Positions 7,182 to 16,003 of a stretch of 45,679 nucleotides of DNA are shown here, in pieces (the first letter of the stretch is position 1; each line of letters starts with the position of its first letter). Position numbers and translations under genes: made by a program. The stretch is from Thermoplasmatota archaeon. GTDB taxonomy: Archaea; Thermoplasmatota; Thermoplasmata; Thermoplasmatales; Thermoplasmataceae. The notes beneath the pieces are model-generated. The model did not search any database. It saw only the letters and a program-made list of their open reading frames with translations, and had not been told where the DNA came from. The stretch is from the NCBI GenBank assembly GCA_023379435.1, contig JAMCUH010000014.1:1-45679 (forward strand). Reading direction: 5' to 3'.

Positions 7182-8330
7182 TTATGGCCTCCATCCTTCC
7201 CTAAACATTTTTGAAACGGCTCTGGCAACGATCTTCTTTCTAATCTCTGTGGTGCCGGCTCCAATCTGTCCCAGGATGGAGTCTCGTAATAACCTCTCAA
7301 CCTCACTGCCAGAAGTGTATCCATATCCTCCATGGATCTGCACTGCTTCCCTGGCTGCAAATTCAGCTACCTCTGCGGCATAAAGAATAGCAGATGCGGA
7401 ATCAGCAACATTGAATCTATTATTCTGTACTCTCTCTAGCGCCCTTTGACAGAGCAGCCTGGCGGCTTCAATTCTCGTATACATGTATGATATCTTTTCC
7501 TGTATGAGTTCATAGTCAGCTATGGGAAAGCCCCCCTGTTTTCTCTCCTGGCTGTAAGAAAGTGAGAGCTCCAGGGCCCTTCTTGAAAGACCTACAAAAA
7601 GCATGGCAAGGATTGCGCGTTCTACATTAAGACCGCTGAGTATAACATTCTTACCGTCATTCTCCTTTCCAACAATTCTTTCCCCGGGAAGAAAAACATC
7701 CTCAAAGAATAGCTCCCCCGTTGGAGATCCCTTCATGCCGAGCTTCTTGAAGGAGGATCCCTTTCTTACGCCCTTATCACTTGCAAGCACAGAAAAGGCA
7801 GTAAAATCAGCATCGGTCCTGGCATATGTCAACATTAGATCAGCATATGGTGCATTCGTGATGAGTGTCTTGCTACCGTTGAGAATAAAAGAATCTCCTT
7901 CCCTTCTGGCTGAAGTTTTCATTGCAAATGCGTCTGAGCCTGACGACGGCTCTGTGAGGCAAAGTGAACCGATCCATTCACCACTGCATAATTTTGGGAC
8001 GTATTCCTCCCTCATGAATTCCGATCCGTTTCTGTAAAGGGAATCGAGACAGAGATTGCTATGTGCACCATAGGAAAGCGCAAGCGAAGCAGAGGCATAT
8101 CCGAGCTCTTCCTGAATTATTCCCTGCGCAATGTAATCCATGCCAGATCCGCCATACTCCTCCGGCACAGTGACACCAAGATAGCCCATTTTACCCATCT
8201 TTCTAAAGAGATCAACAGGAAAGCTGTCATCAGTGTCGATCTTTGCTGCCACAGGGATTACCTCTTTCATGCAGAATTCCCTAATGTTATCTCTTAGGTC
8301 AGAATAGGCATCTGGAACATGGCTCTCCAT
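7182..8330 (-). CDS. acyl-CoA dehydrogenase, isovaleryl-CoA dehydrogenase-like
   Basis: A 382-residue flavoprotein of the acyl-CoA dehydrogenase family. Visible motifs are LCLTEPSSGSDA (123-134, FAD/substrate), GLNVERAIL (233-241), QIHGGYGYTSGSEVERLLRD (331-350) and GQIGAGTTEIR (354-364). In MCAD-type enzymes the catalytic Glu is in the YEGT position; here it is Ala358. The Glu in GLNVER (Glu237) matches the catalytic position of isovaleryl-CoA dehydrogenase. This suggests branched-chain acyl-CoA oxidation, as in leucine breakdown. It is the first gene of the operon with nmd3 and arcA. The electron acceptor (ETF) is not in the window. Confidence 0.9.
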   Translation of the reverse strand: MESHVPDAYSDLRDNIREFCMKEVIPVAAKIDTDDSFPVDLFRKMGKMGYLGVTVPEEYGGSGMDYIAQGIIQEELGYASASLALSYGAHSNLCLDSLYRNGSEFMREEYVPKLCSGEWIGSLCLTEPSSGSDAFAMKTSARREGDSFILNGSKTLITNAPYADLMLTYARTDADFTAFSVLASDKGVRKGSSFKKLGMKGSPTGELFFEDVFLPGERIVGKENDGKNVILSGLNVERAILAMLFVGLSRRALELSLSYSQERKQGGFPIADYELIQEKISYMYTRIEAARLLCQRALERVQNNRFNVADSASAILYAAEVAEFAAREAVQIHGGYGYTSGSEVERLLRDSILGQIGAGTTEIRKKIVARAVSKMFREGWRP

Positions 8331-8540
8331 AAGGGTTCATGCGTAACGGGTATAATACGGTTGCATTTGCCTATGATCAATGGTATTTTGTACAGTATCC
8401 GGTAAAAAGTTTGTAAGATTCACACCATAGCGAGTGAAAGAATTATCAATACATTAATAATAATCCTCGCTATTCCTCTGGGAAACTAGTAACAAAATGC
8501 GTTGCGTGCATAGCAATAGCGTGGATGTTGGGAGATTTTG

Positions 8541-9116
8541 ATGTTTGCCGAGATAAGTGATGAGTTTGTTGCAAGGATACCGCCTGAGAAATTGGATTCG
8601 GATTATGAATCATCTGTACTTGATGTTACAAGAAGGTCTCTTGAGGGGAAGCTTGTTGATCTTACTGAAAACGACAGGGTTGTATCAAAGTGCTATGTTG
8701 TAAGGGTTACGTCGGCTATGCCCAAGGGTGAAGGTACCATAGTTCACGGTGATGGCGCGGTATATCAAACCGTTGAGTATAGAGCGCTTGCCTTCGAGCC
8801 AAGGATGCAGGAGGTACTGGACGGCCTTGTTGTGTCTGTGCAGAAGTTCGGTGCATTTGTCCGGATCGGCCCTTTTGATGGGTTATTGCACATAAGTCAG
8901 ATCATGGATGACAGAATAGACATAGATTTGGGCAACCAGAGATTCATTGGTAAGGATACAAAGAGGGATGTCAGGGTAGGAGACAAGGTAAGAGTCAGGA
9001 TTGTCGCCATGAACCTTAGCTCTGCCTCTGTTGAGGAGAGTAAAATAGGGCTCACGATGAAACAGGTAGGTTTGGGCAAACTTGACTGGCTAAAACCTAA
9101 AAAGATTAAGCAGTAG
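8541..9116 (+). CDS. rpo7: DNA-directed RNA polymerase subunit Rpo7 (RpoE')
   Basis: A 191-residue homologue of eukaryotic RPB7, with the N-terminal tip domain (about 1-80) and the C-terminal S1/OB RNA-binding domain starting at VQKFGAFVRIGPFDGLLHISQI. Together with Rpo4 it forms the stalk of archaeal RNA polymerase, which contacts TFE and the nascent RNA. ATG 8541 is preferred over the adjacent TTG 8538 because GGGAGA lies 6 nt upstream. It is the first gene of the conserved cluster rpo7 - spt4 - dephospho-CoA kinase - S24e - S27ae, and all junctions are tight or overlapping. Confidence 0.95.
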   Translation: MFAEISDEFVARIPPEKLDSDYESSVLDVTRRSLEGKLVDLTENDRVVSKCYVVRVTSAMPKGEGTIVHGDGAVYQTVEYRALAFEPRMQEVLDGLVVSVQKFGAFVRIGPFDGLLHISQIMDDRIDIDLGNQRFIGKDTKRDVRVGDKVRVRIVAMNLSSASVEESKIGLTMKQVGLGKLDWLKPKKIKQ

Positions 9117-9124
9117 GTGATTGA

Positions 9125-9319
9125 TTGAAGAATGTACTTAAAGCGTGCAAGAAATGCAAACTTCTCACGGAGGATAAGGTCTGTCCCATCCACGGTGATG
9201 AGAAGACCACAGAATCATGGTCGGGATTTCTACTCATATCCGAACCGGCTGAGTCCACAATTGCAGCAAGAGCTGGAATTACCACACCTGGAATGTATGC
9301 AATTAAGGTCAGGCAGTAA
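9125..9319 (+). CDS. spt4: transcription elongation factor Spt4 (RpoE'')
   Basis: A 64-residue zinc-finger protein that starts MKNVLKACKKCKLLTEDKVC. It partners Spt5 to form the conserved processivity clamp of RNA polymerase. The zinc site appears as Cys8, Cys11, Cys20 and His23 (CPIHG), where most family members have a fourth Cys. The ending GMYAIKVRQ is typical. The start is TTG 9125, preceded by AGGTGA. The position directly after rpo7 supports the identity. Confidence 0.92.
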   Translation: MKNVLKACKKCKLLTEDKVCPIHGDEKTTESWSGFLLISEPAESTIAARAGITTPGMYAIKVRQ

Positions 9320-9803
9320 GTTCATTATTAATTCAGATCTCCTTAAGGAAATTGAAAATTATCCGCATGAAATATGCTATCCTGATAAGGTAAAGGAGCT
9401 TTCGCTTACAAATAAAATTGTCGCCGTTGGGGATTACACTTCAATGATACTGGAGAATTCCGGTATTGATCTGAGTCTTTGTGTTGTTGACCTGAAGACG
9501 AGAAGATCCAAGGACGGAAGATTCAGGCACATACCAGGATCGATCACTGTCACCAATGAGAAATCCACACTTTCCCATGATCTTTTCATGGAGATCGAGA
9601 GATCATTGCTGAGGGGCAAAACGCGAATTGAGGTGAGGGGTGAGGAGGATCTGGCCGTAATACCAATAATTTATTATTATGACTATAATACAGTGGTCTG
9701 CTACGGTGTTCCCCATAAGGGCATGGCGTGCATAAAAATTACGCCTGAAATCAAGGAAAGGATAAAATCAATGATGGAGAGGATGAGTGTTTCCAATGGT
9801 TGA
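9297..9803 (+). CDS. GTP-dependent dephospho-CoA kinase (DUF359)
   Basis: A 168-residue archaeal enzyme of the DUF359 family, which phosphorylates dephospho-CoA with GTP in the last step of CoA synthesis. The family motifs VGDYTS (44-49) and VVDLKTRR (63-70) are present. The frame extends upstream to 9132, but that region is a shadow of spt4. ATG 9297 gives the usual family length and overlaps the spt4 stop by 23 nt. It is translationally coupled within the rpo7 - S27ae cluster, a gene order widespread in archaea. Confidence 0.9.
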   Translation: MQLRSGSKFIINSDLLKEIENYPHEICYPDKVKELSLTNKIVAVGDYTSMILENSGIDLSLCVVDLKTRRSKDGRFRHIPGSITVTNEKSTLSHDLFMEIERSLLRGKTRIEVRGEEDLAVIPIIYYYDYNTVVCYGVPHKGMACIKITPEIKERIKSMMERMSVSNG

Positions 9804-10098
9804 AGTAAAGATTGAGAAGCAAAGGGATAACCCTTTACTGAAGAGGAAGGAGATCTGGTGCAGGATAGTTTATGGCAATGAGCCATCCCCCAAGAGAGAC
9901 CAGATAAGAGACATAATATCGAAGAATCTTGGTGCAGACAAAAGTCTTGTCATGGTGGACAGGTCTATTCAGGAAACAGGAAAGCACCAACAGACATCCT
10001 ACGTGAAGATATATAGCGACAAGAAGAGCGCCATGCTCTATGAACCGGATTACATACTTATACGTAATGGCCTCAAGGAAAAGAAGGAAGGTGCATAG
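9796..10098 (+). CDS. rps24e: 30S ribosomal protein S24e
   Basis: A 100-residue protein starting MVEVKIEKQRDNPLLKRKEI, matching archaeal S24e. The central SPKRDQIRDIISKNLGAD and the tail YIDSKKSAMLYEPDYIL-like pattern (KIYSDKKSAMLYEPDYILIR) are characteristic. ATG 9796 overlaps the dephospho-CoA kinase stop (8 nt shared), with GAGG about 14 nt upstream. An in-frame GTG at 9787 is possible but would add only three residues. Confidence 0.95.
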   Translation: MVEVKIEKQRDNPLLKRKEIWCRIVYGNEPSPKRDQIRDIISKNLGADKSLVMVDRSIQETGKHQQTSYVKIYSDKKSAMLYEPDYILIRNGLKEKKEGA

Positions 10099-10332
10099 TT
10101 GCAGAAAAGGGAGCTTTACACCTTGGATGCTGGAACGTTGAAGAGGGAGAGAAGATTTTGTCCCAGGTGCGGTCCTGGCGTATTCCTTGCAGAACACGCT
10201 GACAGGTATACCTGTGGAAGATGCAGATATACAGAATTCAAGAAAAAAACCAGCCAGGAAGAGGGACAGATAGCTGCCGCTAAACCTTCACGCGCAAAGC
10301 CGGTAAAGAAGAAGGAAGCAAAGGCAGCCTGA
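10099..10332 (+). CDS. rps27ae: 30S ribosomal protein S27ae with lysine-rich tail
   Basis: A 77-residue protein whose first 50 residues carry the S27ae zinc ribbon: Cys21-x2-Cys24 and Cys39-x2-Cys42 in [12 protein letters not shown] and [11 protein letters not shown]. Most archaeal versions end soon after the zinc ribbon; this one has an Ala/Lys-rich extension of about 27 residues ([16 protein letters not shown]), probably a disordered RNA-binding tail. TTG 10099 abuts the S24e stop with no gap. It is the last gene of the cluster. Confidence 0.93.
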   Translation: MQKRELYTLDAGTLKRERRFCPRCGPGVFLAEHADRYTCGRCRYTEFKKKTSQEEGQIAAAKPSRAKPVKKKEAKAA

Positions 10333-10446
10333 TTATAATTTCCAGTTAGGAGAAACCCATCGGTGTAGATTTAAAATACACAGATTATTTTACTTACTCT
10401 GATATGATCTTTTTCCTCTCAGGCATTACCATTTCTTGCCCTGCCG

Positions 10447-12249
10447 ATGTGGTGGTTCTCAATGACTGAAAAGAGGGTCTGGACCAGAAGGGACATATAT
10501 CTTTTTCTCTTCATATTTTTTTCAGCGTATTCAGCTGTGTGGTCTGTTTTTGTTCTTCTGAGGTATTATTCTTTCAACGCGGATGTAATTGATCTTGGTC
10601 TTGCTGCATCCACACTGTATAATGTCACACATACCTCTCTCCCTTATATAATGGCACATCCCGGGATCATACCCTGGAACAAGCTAATTGCACTTCCCAT
10701 AGCACTTTTCTTTTACGTGGTCCCTCATGAGTCCTGGCTAACTGTATTTCAGACTGTTTGGATTGGACTTGGCATTTTTCCGCTCTATGAGATTGGAAGA
10801 AAATACACAGGAGACTGGAAAGTTTCAATGATCATATCAGTGTCTTATCTGCTTTACTATCCACTAGGGGGTGTCAACTGGTTCGACTTCCATTTCATGT
10901 CCATATTCCCAACCGCATTTCTATTCTCCATCATGTTCCATTTAAGGGGAAAGGATGGTCCCGCGATCCTTTTCGCTGCGATTGGTATCTTTTCAGACTA
11001 TCTTGCACCTTTCATTTTTGTCTTCCTTGCTTTCTATTTCATATGGGTCAGAAAGGAAATTATCGGAAAATATGCGGCAGGAATATTCTTAATGTCAGCA
11101 ATAGTTGTTGCTCTCGTCATAATATTTTACGGTCTTTCATACACCGTATCTTTCACTCATCTTGCTGGATCGAGCTTCAGTTCATCATATGTTGCACCTA
11201 TTTCAAAGAAATTCCTTTATATCATATACATGTTGCTTCCCCTCCTCTTTCTGTCTGTTCTTGGCATTGATTTCCTTCTAGTTGGATTACCATTCTTTAT
11301 TCTCGTTACTGTGAATTCATATCAGCCTTACGTCTCTACCATGTTTTATCAGTATCCGGCACTCATAGCACCTGAAATCTTCATTGCCTCCCTTGTTGGT
11401 TTGAAAAGACTTCCAGTTCTTCTTAGAAAAGTCAAGGTGAAGGAGATAAGGATAAGTAAAAGAGTATTAACAGTTGCAGTGGCAGTTTTACTTATTAATA
11501 TTGTTCTATTTTCCTTTGAAACACCTGTTGGTAACGAATACACCGGTTCCGTGGATACAAATCTTGCAAATGGTATAATCACGGGTAGCTATTATTCCTA
11601 CTACACATCGGATCATATAGTGATAGGGCCATGGGACAGCTACCTTCGAAGTGCTCTGAATGATATCCCGGCAGGTTCTTCTGTTCTGATACAGAATAAT
11701 ATGCCGCAGGAAGTGCTGGGATACAACTGGAGTTTACCCGATGCAATGCCAAAGGGATTTATTCCTGATTATATTATCATTGATCCCTATTCCATGTTCT
11801 ACAATAACTATTCATCTTATCCTCACAGTGATAATTACACAATGATGAATGCAGCCAATTATTTCTTAGAAAGCGGTGACTATGGTATTTTATTTTGGGA
11901 GGATTTCATTGTTGTTTTGTCACTTCATTACTCAGGTGCACCCCATTTTATCCCTGCTTTCATGTGTGTAAATCCGATTAATAAATCTCAGGATGGTCAT
12001 GGCAACTCCATTGCCATAATGCCATTTACTGTGCCTGGGACTTACGAATTCAAGGTACCGACAAATTTTTCTGGTAGTCTGAAGATATTAACTAAAAATA
12101 ATAATTCATGTTTAACCGTCGGGGATATCTTTTATATCGGTCATCACGTCTTTGTCTGGACGGTGCACCATTTCCATGCAAATATGGAGATTGTGATGCC
12201 GGGAACAGATGCTGGGATTAAAATACAGATGGAGACCATTGAGCCATGA
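10447..12249 (+). CDS. DUF2079 polytopic membrane protein
   Basis: A 600-residue membrane protein of the DUF2079 family. About ten hydrophobic segments fill residues 15-365, followed by an extracytoplasmic domain of about 235 residues with N-glycosylation sequons (NYT, NFS, NKS). The family motif region has ADVIDLGLAAS (35-45) and VNWFDFHFMS (near 145-154); such acidic loop residues recall GT-C fold sugar transferases, to which DUF2079 is distantly linked. It probably works on a lipid-linked sugar in surface glycan synthesis (inference). ATG 10447 and ATG 10462 are both possible starts. It is followed by two further glycan-type membrane genes. Confidence 0.8.
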   Translation: MWWFSMTEKRVWTRRDIYLFLFIFFSAYSAVWSVFVLLRYYSFNADVIDLGLAASTLYNVTHTSLPYIMAHPGIIPWNKLIALPIALFFYVVPHESWLTVFQTVWIGLGIFPLYEIGRKYTGDWKVSMIISVSYLLYYPLGGVNWFDFHFMSIFPTAFLFSIMFHLRGKDGPAILFAAIGIFSDYLAPFIFVFLAFYFIWVRKEIIGKYAAGIFLMSAIVVALVIIFYGLSYTVSFTHLAGSSFSSSYVAPISKKFLYIIYMLLPLLFLSVLGIDFLLVGLPFFILVTVNSYQPYVSTMFYQYPALIAPEIFIASLVGLKRLPVLLRKVKVKEIRISKRVLTVAVAVLLINIVLFSFETPVGNEYTGSVDTNLANGIITGSYYSYYTSDHIVIGPWDSYLRSALNDIPAGSSVLIQNNMPQEVLGYNWSLPDAMPKGFIPDYIIIDPYSMFYNNYSSYPHSDNYTMMNAANYFLESGDYGILFWEDFIVVLSLHYSGAPHFIPAFMCVNPINKSQDGHGNSIAIMPFTVPGTYEFKVPTNFSGSLKILTKNNNSCLTVGDIFYIGHHVFVWTVHHFHANMEIVMPGTDAGIKIQMETIEP

Positions 12250-12341
12250 TTTTTCCCATATTAGAGATGAGACAGAATAATACCATTCCTGTCTGGACAT
12301 TTCGTGCGCATTTCTGCTTCTTGAAATTGGAGGCATAAGGG

Positions 12342-13928
12342 ATGAAAATATCAGTGAAGGGACTGTTTATAATTTCCTTAATTATTGCGCTACTTTCCAG
12401 AACCATTATCTTTCTAAGTTCTCCATTCATGGTGAGTACTAGCGATTCTGGCAGCTGGATTTCCTTCGCCATAGAGATACACCAGGCAGGAATGATTGCA
12501 CCACACCTAAATACCATAAACTACCCTGGCTCGGAATATATCTATCCACCCGTCATACCCTTCATTTTAATGCTGATATATCAGATCACTGGATCACATG
12601 GTCTCTCCCCATTCTATATAATTACGATCCTGGAGATTTTGGTCGGCGGTATCTCCGTTGTTCCTGTTTTCCTGATGGCAAAGGAAAAATTCGGCTCCAA
12701 TGCAGCATTATTCTCATCCATTGTGTATGGATTGTTTTCTCCATTTCTCTATCTCATTTCCTTCTCAGGCCTGCCACAGGAAGCTGGATTCCTCATAATA
12801 CTCTGTATCGTTTATCTAATGGAGCGTACACTTTCCAACAGTTATAATTCAAAATCATTATTTTTCTCATTATTTCTTCTCTCTTTCATTTTGAATTTTA
12901 TACATGATCTCAGTGCATTCTTCTTCCTTGCCGCGGTGCTGTTCTACTTTCTCTATACCATATTCTCCAGCGTTTTTGGGAATACACACAACAGAATGAT
13001 GGTATATGTATCCTTTACGTCATTACTGGGTTCGCTGAGCGGTTTCCTTGTATGGTATCTTCCAAGGATTAGATGGATCGTACAGGGCATTTCCATATAC
13101 GGTTCCAGTGCTAACATTTCCAGTGCCTCATCCATATTGATCTCAGATCTTAAAAATCTCGCTCAGCCTGTGGCAATTCCAACATTCATGGGTTATTTGT
13201 CGGTGATCTTTCCATTGCTGGCATTGTTTCTTTTGGTCCTGTCAATCCGTTCTGAAAGAGGCACTATCATGTCACCACTAACGTTCTTCCTTTTTATGTC
13301 ATTCATTCTGACAGTTGTATCTGCACCTTTTCCTGTGATATTTGTAAGGCTTTCTTATTTTCTTGCTCTTTTTTATTCCGTAACTTCAGGAATAGTTGTT
13401 GCCATCCTTTTCAATGAGAGTTCTACCCAGTATTACGGAAGACTCTCATCCTTCATGAGGATTGTAAAAAAAGAAAGGAAAAAGGTCCTGAAACTTATCA
13501 TGGTATTCATCATCCTTTACTCAGTGTGGGGAATTGCATTTTCCTACACTGCTCACACATATTACCTTTCAGAAAACCACTCAGATTTCTCTGCAGTAAA
13601 GAATGTATCGCAGTGGATTCTGACCAATGAGGGAAGAGAGAAAGTCATCGCCGCATCACAGGGAACTGGCTACTTTATAATGGGTTACACAGGAAATCCT
13701 GTTATAGATTACGTGAACCAGGGATTGCTCTCACAGTCAACGGAAATTAACGAAAGTATCGCAGCCCATATGATTACAGCATGTCCTCTGGCGAACACCC
13801 TGGCAACATTCTCTCTGATCGAGAAGTACAATGTTTCTCTGGCAGTAACTTATCTGAACAAATCAGCGGTTCCAGGTTTCTATTCTCTAATGTACACCTA
13901 TGGAAATCTCAGAGTTTATTCGGTATAA
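12342..13928 (+). CDS. GT-C-like membrane glycosyltransferase
   Basis: A 528-residue protein with a dozen or so membrane helices and a C-terminal outward-facing domain of about 120 residues. After the first helix, the outward loop contains STSDSGSW (residues 31-38), the place where GT-C enzymes keep a catalytic Asp, and then YIYPPVIPF, a pattern typical of dolichyl-phosphate-sugar transferases (PMT/ArnT-like). It probably moves a sugar from a polyprenyl carrier onto protein or lipid. GGAGG at 12329-12333 supports ATG 12342. Donor and acceptor are unknown. The neighbouring DUF2079 and GT2 genes suggest a common surface-glycan role. Confidence 0.7.
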   Translation: MKISVKGLFIISLIIALLSRTIIFLSSPFMVSTSDSGSWISFAIEIHQAGMIAPHLNTINYPGSEYIYPPVIPFILMLIYQITGSHGLSPFYIITILEILVGGISVVPVFLMAKEKFGSNAALFSSIVYGLFSPFLYLISFSGLPQEAGFLIILCIVYLMERTLSNSYNSKSLFFSLFLLSFILNFIHDLSAFFFLAAVLFYFLYTIFSSVFGNTHNRMMVYVSFTSLLGSLSGFLVWYLPRIRWIVQGISIYGSSANISSASSILISDLKNLAQPVAIPTFMGYLSVIFPLLALFLLVLSIRSERGTIMSPLTFFLFMSFILTVVSAPFPVIFVRLSYFLALFYSVTSGIVVAILFNESSTQYYGRLSSFMRIVKKERKKVLKLIMVFIILYSVWGIAFSYTAHTYYLSENHSDFSAVKNVSQWILTNEGREKVIAASQGTGYFIMGYTGNPVIDYVNQGLLSQSTEINESIAAHMITACPLANTLATFSLIEKYNVSLAVTYLNKSAVPGFYSLMYTYGNLRVYSV

Positions 13929-14043
13929 AGTTTATGCGGAATAATACAGATGCGTATTAGAATACCCTTTCTGACATAAAATCAGGCAAACAATTATAAA
14001 CACTACAGTGAATTTCCGTCTGACACGAGAGAAAGGATTGGAA

Positions 14044-15615
14044 ATGCAGACATGGGAAATTATTGAGATCATATCCATAATATTTTCTATTCCAGTACTT
14101 GCACTGGCATACTATGATTTATTCCTTATTATAAATGCATTCAGGTATCCTCTGGATATGGAAAAGGAGACACCATTCCTGCATAACTATCCTTTGGTGA
14201 CCATACTGATCGCCACATACAATGAGAAATATGTTATTGAAAAGTCTCTTCTCGCCATTGAAAAATCCAACTACCCCCACAACAGGTTACAGGTTGTTGT
14301 TGCGGACGATTCCACAGATGATACCTTAAGTGTCATTGACAGTGCCATATCTGTACTGAATTCTTCTGGAATTGAGAGCATGGTCTCTCGAAGACCAGAC
14401 AGGGAGAATTTCAAAAGTGGTGCCCTCAATAATGCCTTCAAATACGTTAAAGGGGAATACGTTCTCCTCCTTGACGCGGACTCCAGGATACAGGAAGATA
14501 CCGTATCGAAGGGCGTTCACACACTGCAGACCCACAGTGACGCTTCCTTCGTATCATTCAGGGTTGGTCACTACAACAGATACAGTTCTCCCATTACAAT
14601 GCTTTATGCCCTTAATCAGGATTTATGGGACACACAGACAAAGATGGGATCCTATGCATCGAATCTACCATATTCTTTTCAGGGTGGATTTACCATGCTT
14701 AGGGCCGACAAGATCAGGGAGGTCGGACTATGGGCCAACGATACCATAACTGAGGATGCAGACCTTTCATGGAGGCTCTATTTACACGGAACAAGAGGTA
14801 TATACCTGAGCAACGCCAGAATAATGAGTGAGGACCCGTCAACCCTGGAGACATGGAAGAAACAGAATGCGAGGGTTCAGCAGGGTTGGTCCAGACTGGA
14901 ATTAAAGCTCTTCAGAAAGACACTACAGAGCAAGGAAACGTCATGGAGAAACAAGTTCCTTCTCCTTCTTATCTTCATGTCACCCTTTTCCAATCTCAGC
15001 TGGATAATTACAAATTTTCTGTCGGCAATGGCACTTGTCCTTGGATGGAGCGCACCGGGTAATTCCATATTCAGCAGTTATATTTACATAACTATCATAA
15101 CGGTACCACTGGGCGTCTTTTACCTTTCCGGAATATATGCTCTCCTTGTTCAGAAAATCTTGACGCTGAGGAATCTCATTATCATACCTCTCCTGTCTTA
15201 CACAACTGCCTGCATGGTAACGAGAAGTGCCATAGGATTTGTTGAGGGAATAGCGGGGAGGAGGGGTGTATTCTTCCGCACACCAAAGAGAGGTGAAGAG
15301 AGAACTGTAGCGGAGACAAAGTATTACAGAGATATCAAGCTTGAAAGGGCAACAATAATAGAAGGGGTAATATCTGTTGTTGGTCTCATACTTGGTGTAT
15401 TTGCACTTCTCTATGGTGTCTGGGTTCTAGGTCTCTCACTGATCGGCTTCTCTGTTCTGACACTTAAATCAATGAATCTTTCACGGTTATTTTCGAGAGA
15501 GAAGGATGCAACTACTATTGAGGAAGCCAGAAAAAGTATCAATAATGCAATGGAGGAAAGCAAAACTTCAGAGAATATGGATCTCGCTGAGCCATCCAGG
15601 ACTCTTCTTAAGTAG
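14044..15615 (+). CDS. processive-type family 2 glycosyltransferase (cellulose/hyaluronan synthase-like)
   Basis: A 523-residue integral membrane GT2. Two N-terminal hydrophobic stretches precede the catalytic domain with TILIATYNEKYVIEKSL, ADDSTDD (UDP-binding Asp), LLLDADSR (DxD-like) and ITEDADLSWRL (catalytic TED). Four C-terminal helices follow. Where synthases have QxxRW, this protein has QQGW, so the Arg is missing. It could polymerise sugar or add single residues to a lipid. The frame opens at GTG 14008, but that codon is only about 10 nt from the TATA-like ATTATAAA (13992-13999). ATG 14044 with AAAGGA upstream is the better start. Confidence 0.82.
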   Translation: MQTWEIIEIISIIFSIPVLALAYYDLFLIINAFRYPLDMEKETPFLHNYPLVTILIATYNEKYVIEKSLLAIEKSNYPHNRLQVVVADDSTDDTLSVIDSAISVLNSSGIESMVSRRPDRENFKSGALNNAFKYVKGEYVLLLDADSRIQEDTVSKGVHTLQTHSDASFVSFRVGHYNRYSSPITMLYALNQDLWDTQTKMGSYASNLPYSFQGGFTMLRADKIREVGLWANDTITEDADLSWRLYLHGTRGIYLSNARIMSEDPSTLETWKKQNARVQQGWSRLELKLFRKTLQSKETSWRNKFLLLLIFMSPFSNLSWIITNFLSAMALVLGWSAPGNSIFSSYIYITIITVPLGVFYLSGIYALLVQKILTLRNLIIIPLLSYTTACMVTRSAIGFVEGIAGRRGVFFRTPKRGEERTVAETKYYRDIKLERATIIEGVISVVGLILGVFALLYGVWVLGLSLIGFSVLTLKSMNLSRLFSREKDATTIEEARKSINNAMEESKTSENMDLAEPSRTLLK

Positions 15616-15832
15616 CGCCTTCAGGAACCAGTCTGTTGACAAATTATTCATAAGGCAACTTGAAAGGGAATTTGCATAAATACAGAAGTGAGAATTAATG
15701 AGATAATATTCTCAATCTGCATGGAGATGAGTTCATTGATATAAGATCAACATAAAATCAGCTTTAAGGAAAAATGCCGCTCAGGGTGGTATTGTATAGA
15801 TTGTGGAGCATGCACGTTTTTCAGATTTCTAA

Positions 15833-15865
15833 ATGGCATAGTATTCCAACGGAACACTATGCCAT
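15833..15865. repeat. 15-bp inverted repeat, 3-nt loop
   Basis: ATGGCATAGTATTCC (15833-15847), loop AAC, GGAACACTATGCCAT (15851-15865); the arms match at 14 of 15 positions. As RNA it would form a long tight hairpin; as DNA it could bind a dimeric regulator or be a small mobile-element relic. It is not followed by a T run on the plus strand, so a classical intrinsic terminator is unlikely. Confidence 0.75.
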
Positions 15866-16003
15866 CACAAGATCCATTTCCACTTAGATTGAAACAATTC
15901 CCATCGCTTTTAGGATAATGAATTCAAAGGAATGGTCTGTCCCCATAAATAATATAACTGGAAGGGAGAAAAGCGTCGAGAGTTTAATTGCTTAGTCAGA
16001 AAA

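Noticed and set aside
7181-7360. 60-codon upstream extension of the NMD3 frame
   Set aside because: It lies within the acyl-CoA dehydrogenase coding region, has no NMD3 similarity, and ATG 7180 has GGAGG upstream and starts the CxxC domain as expected.
9132-9296. Upstream extension of the dephospho-CoA kinase frame
   Set aside because: It is the shadow of spt4; its amino acid content is unusual (many Arg, Ser, Pro) and the family length fits ATG 9297.
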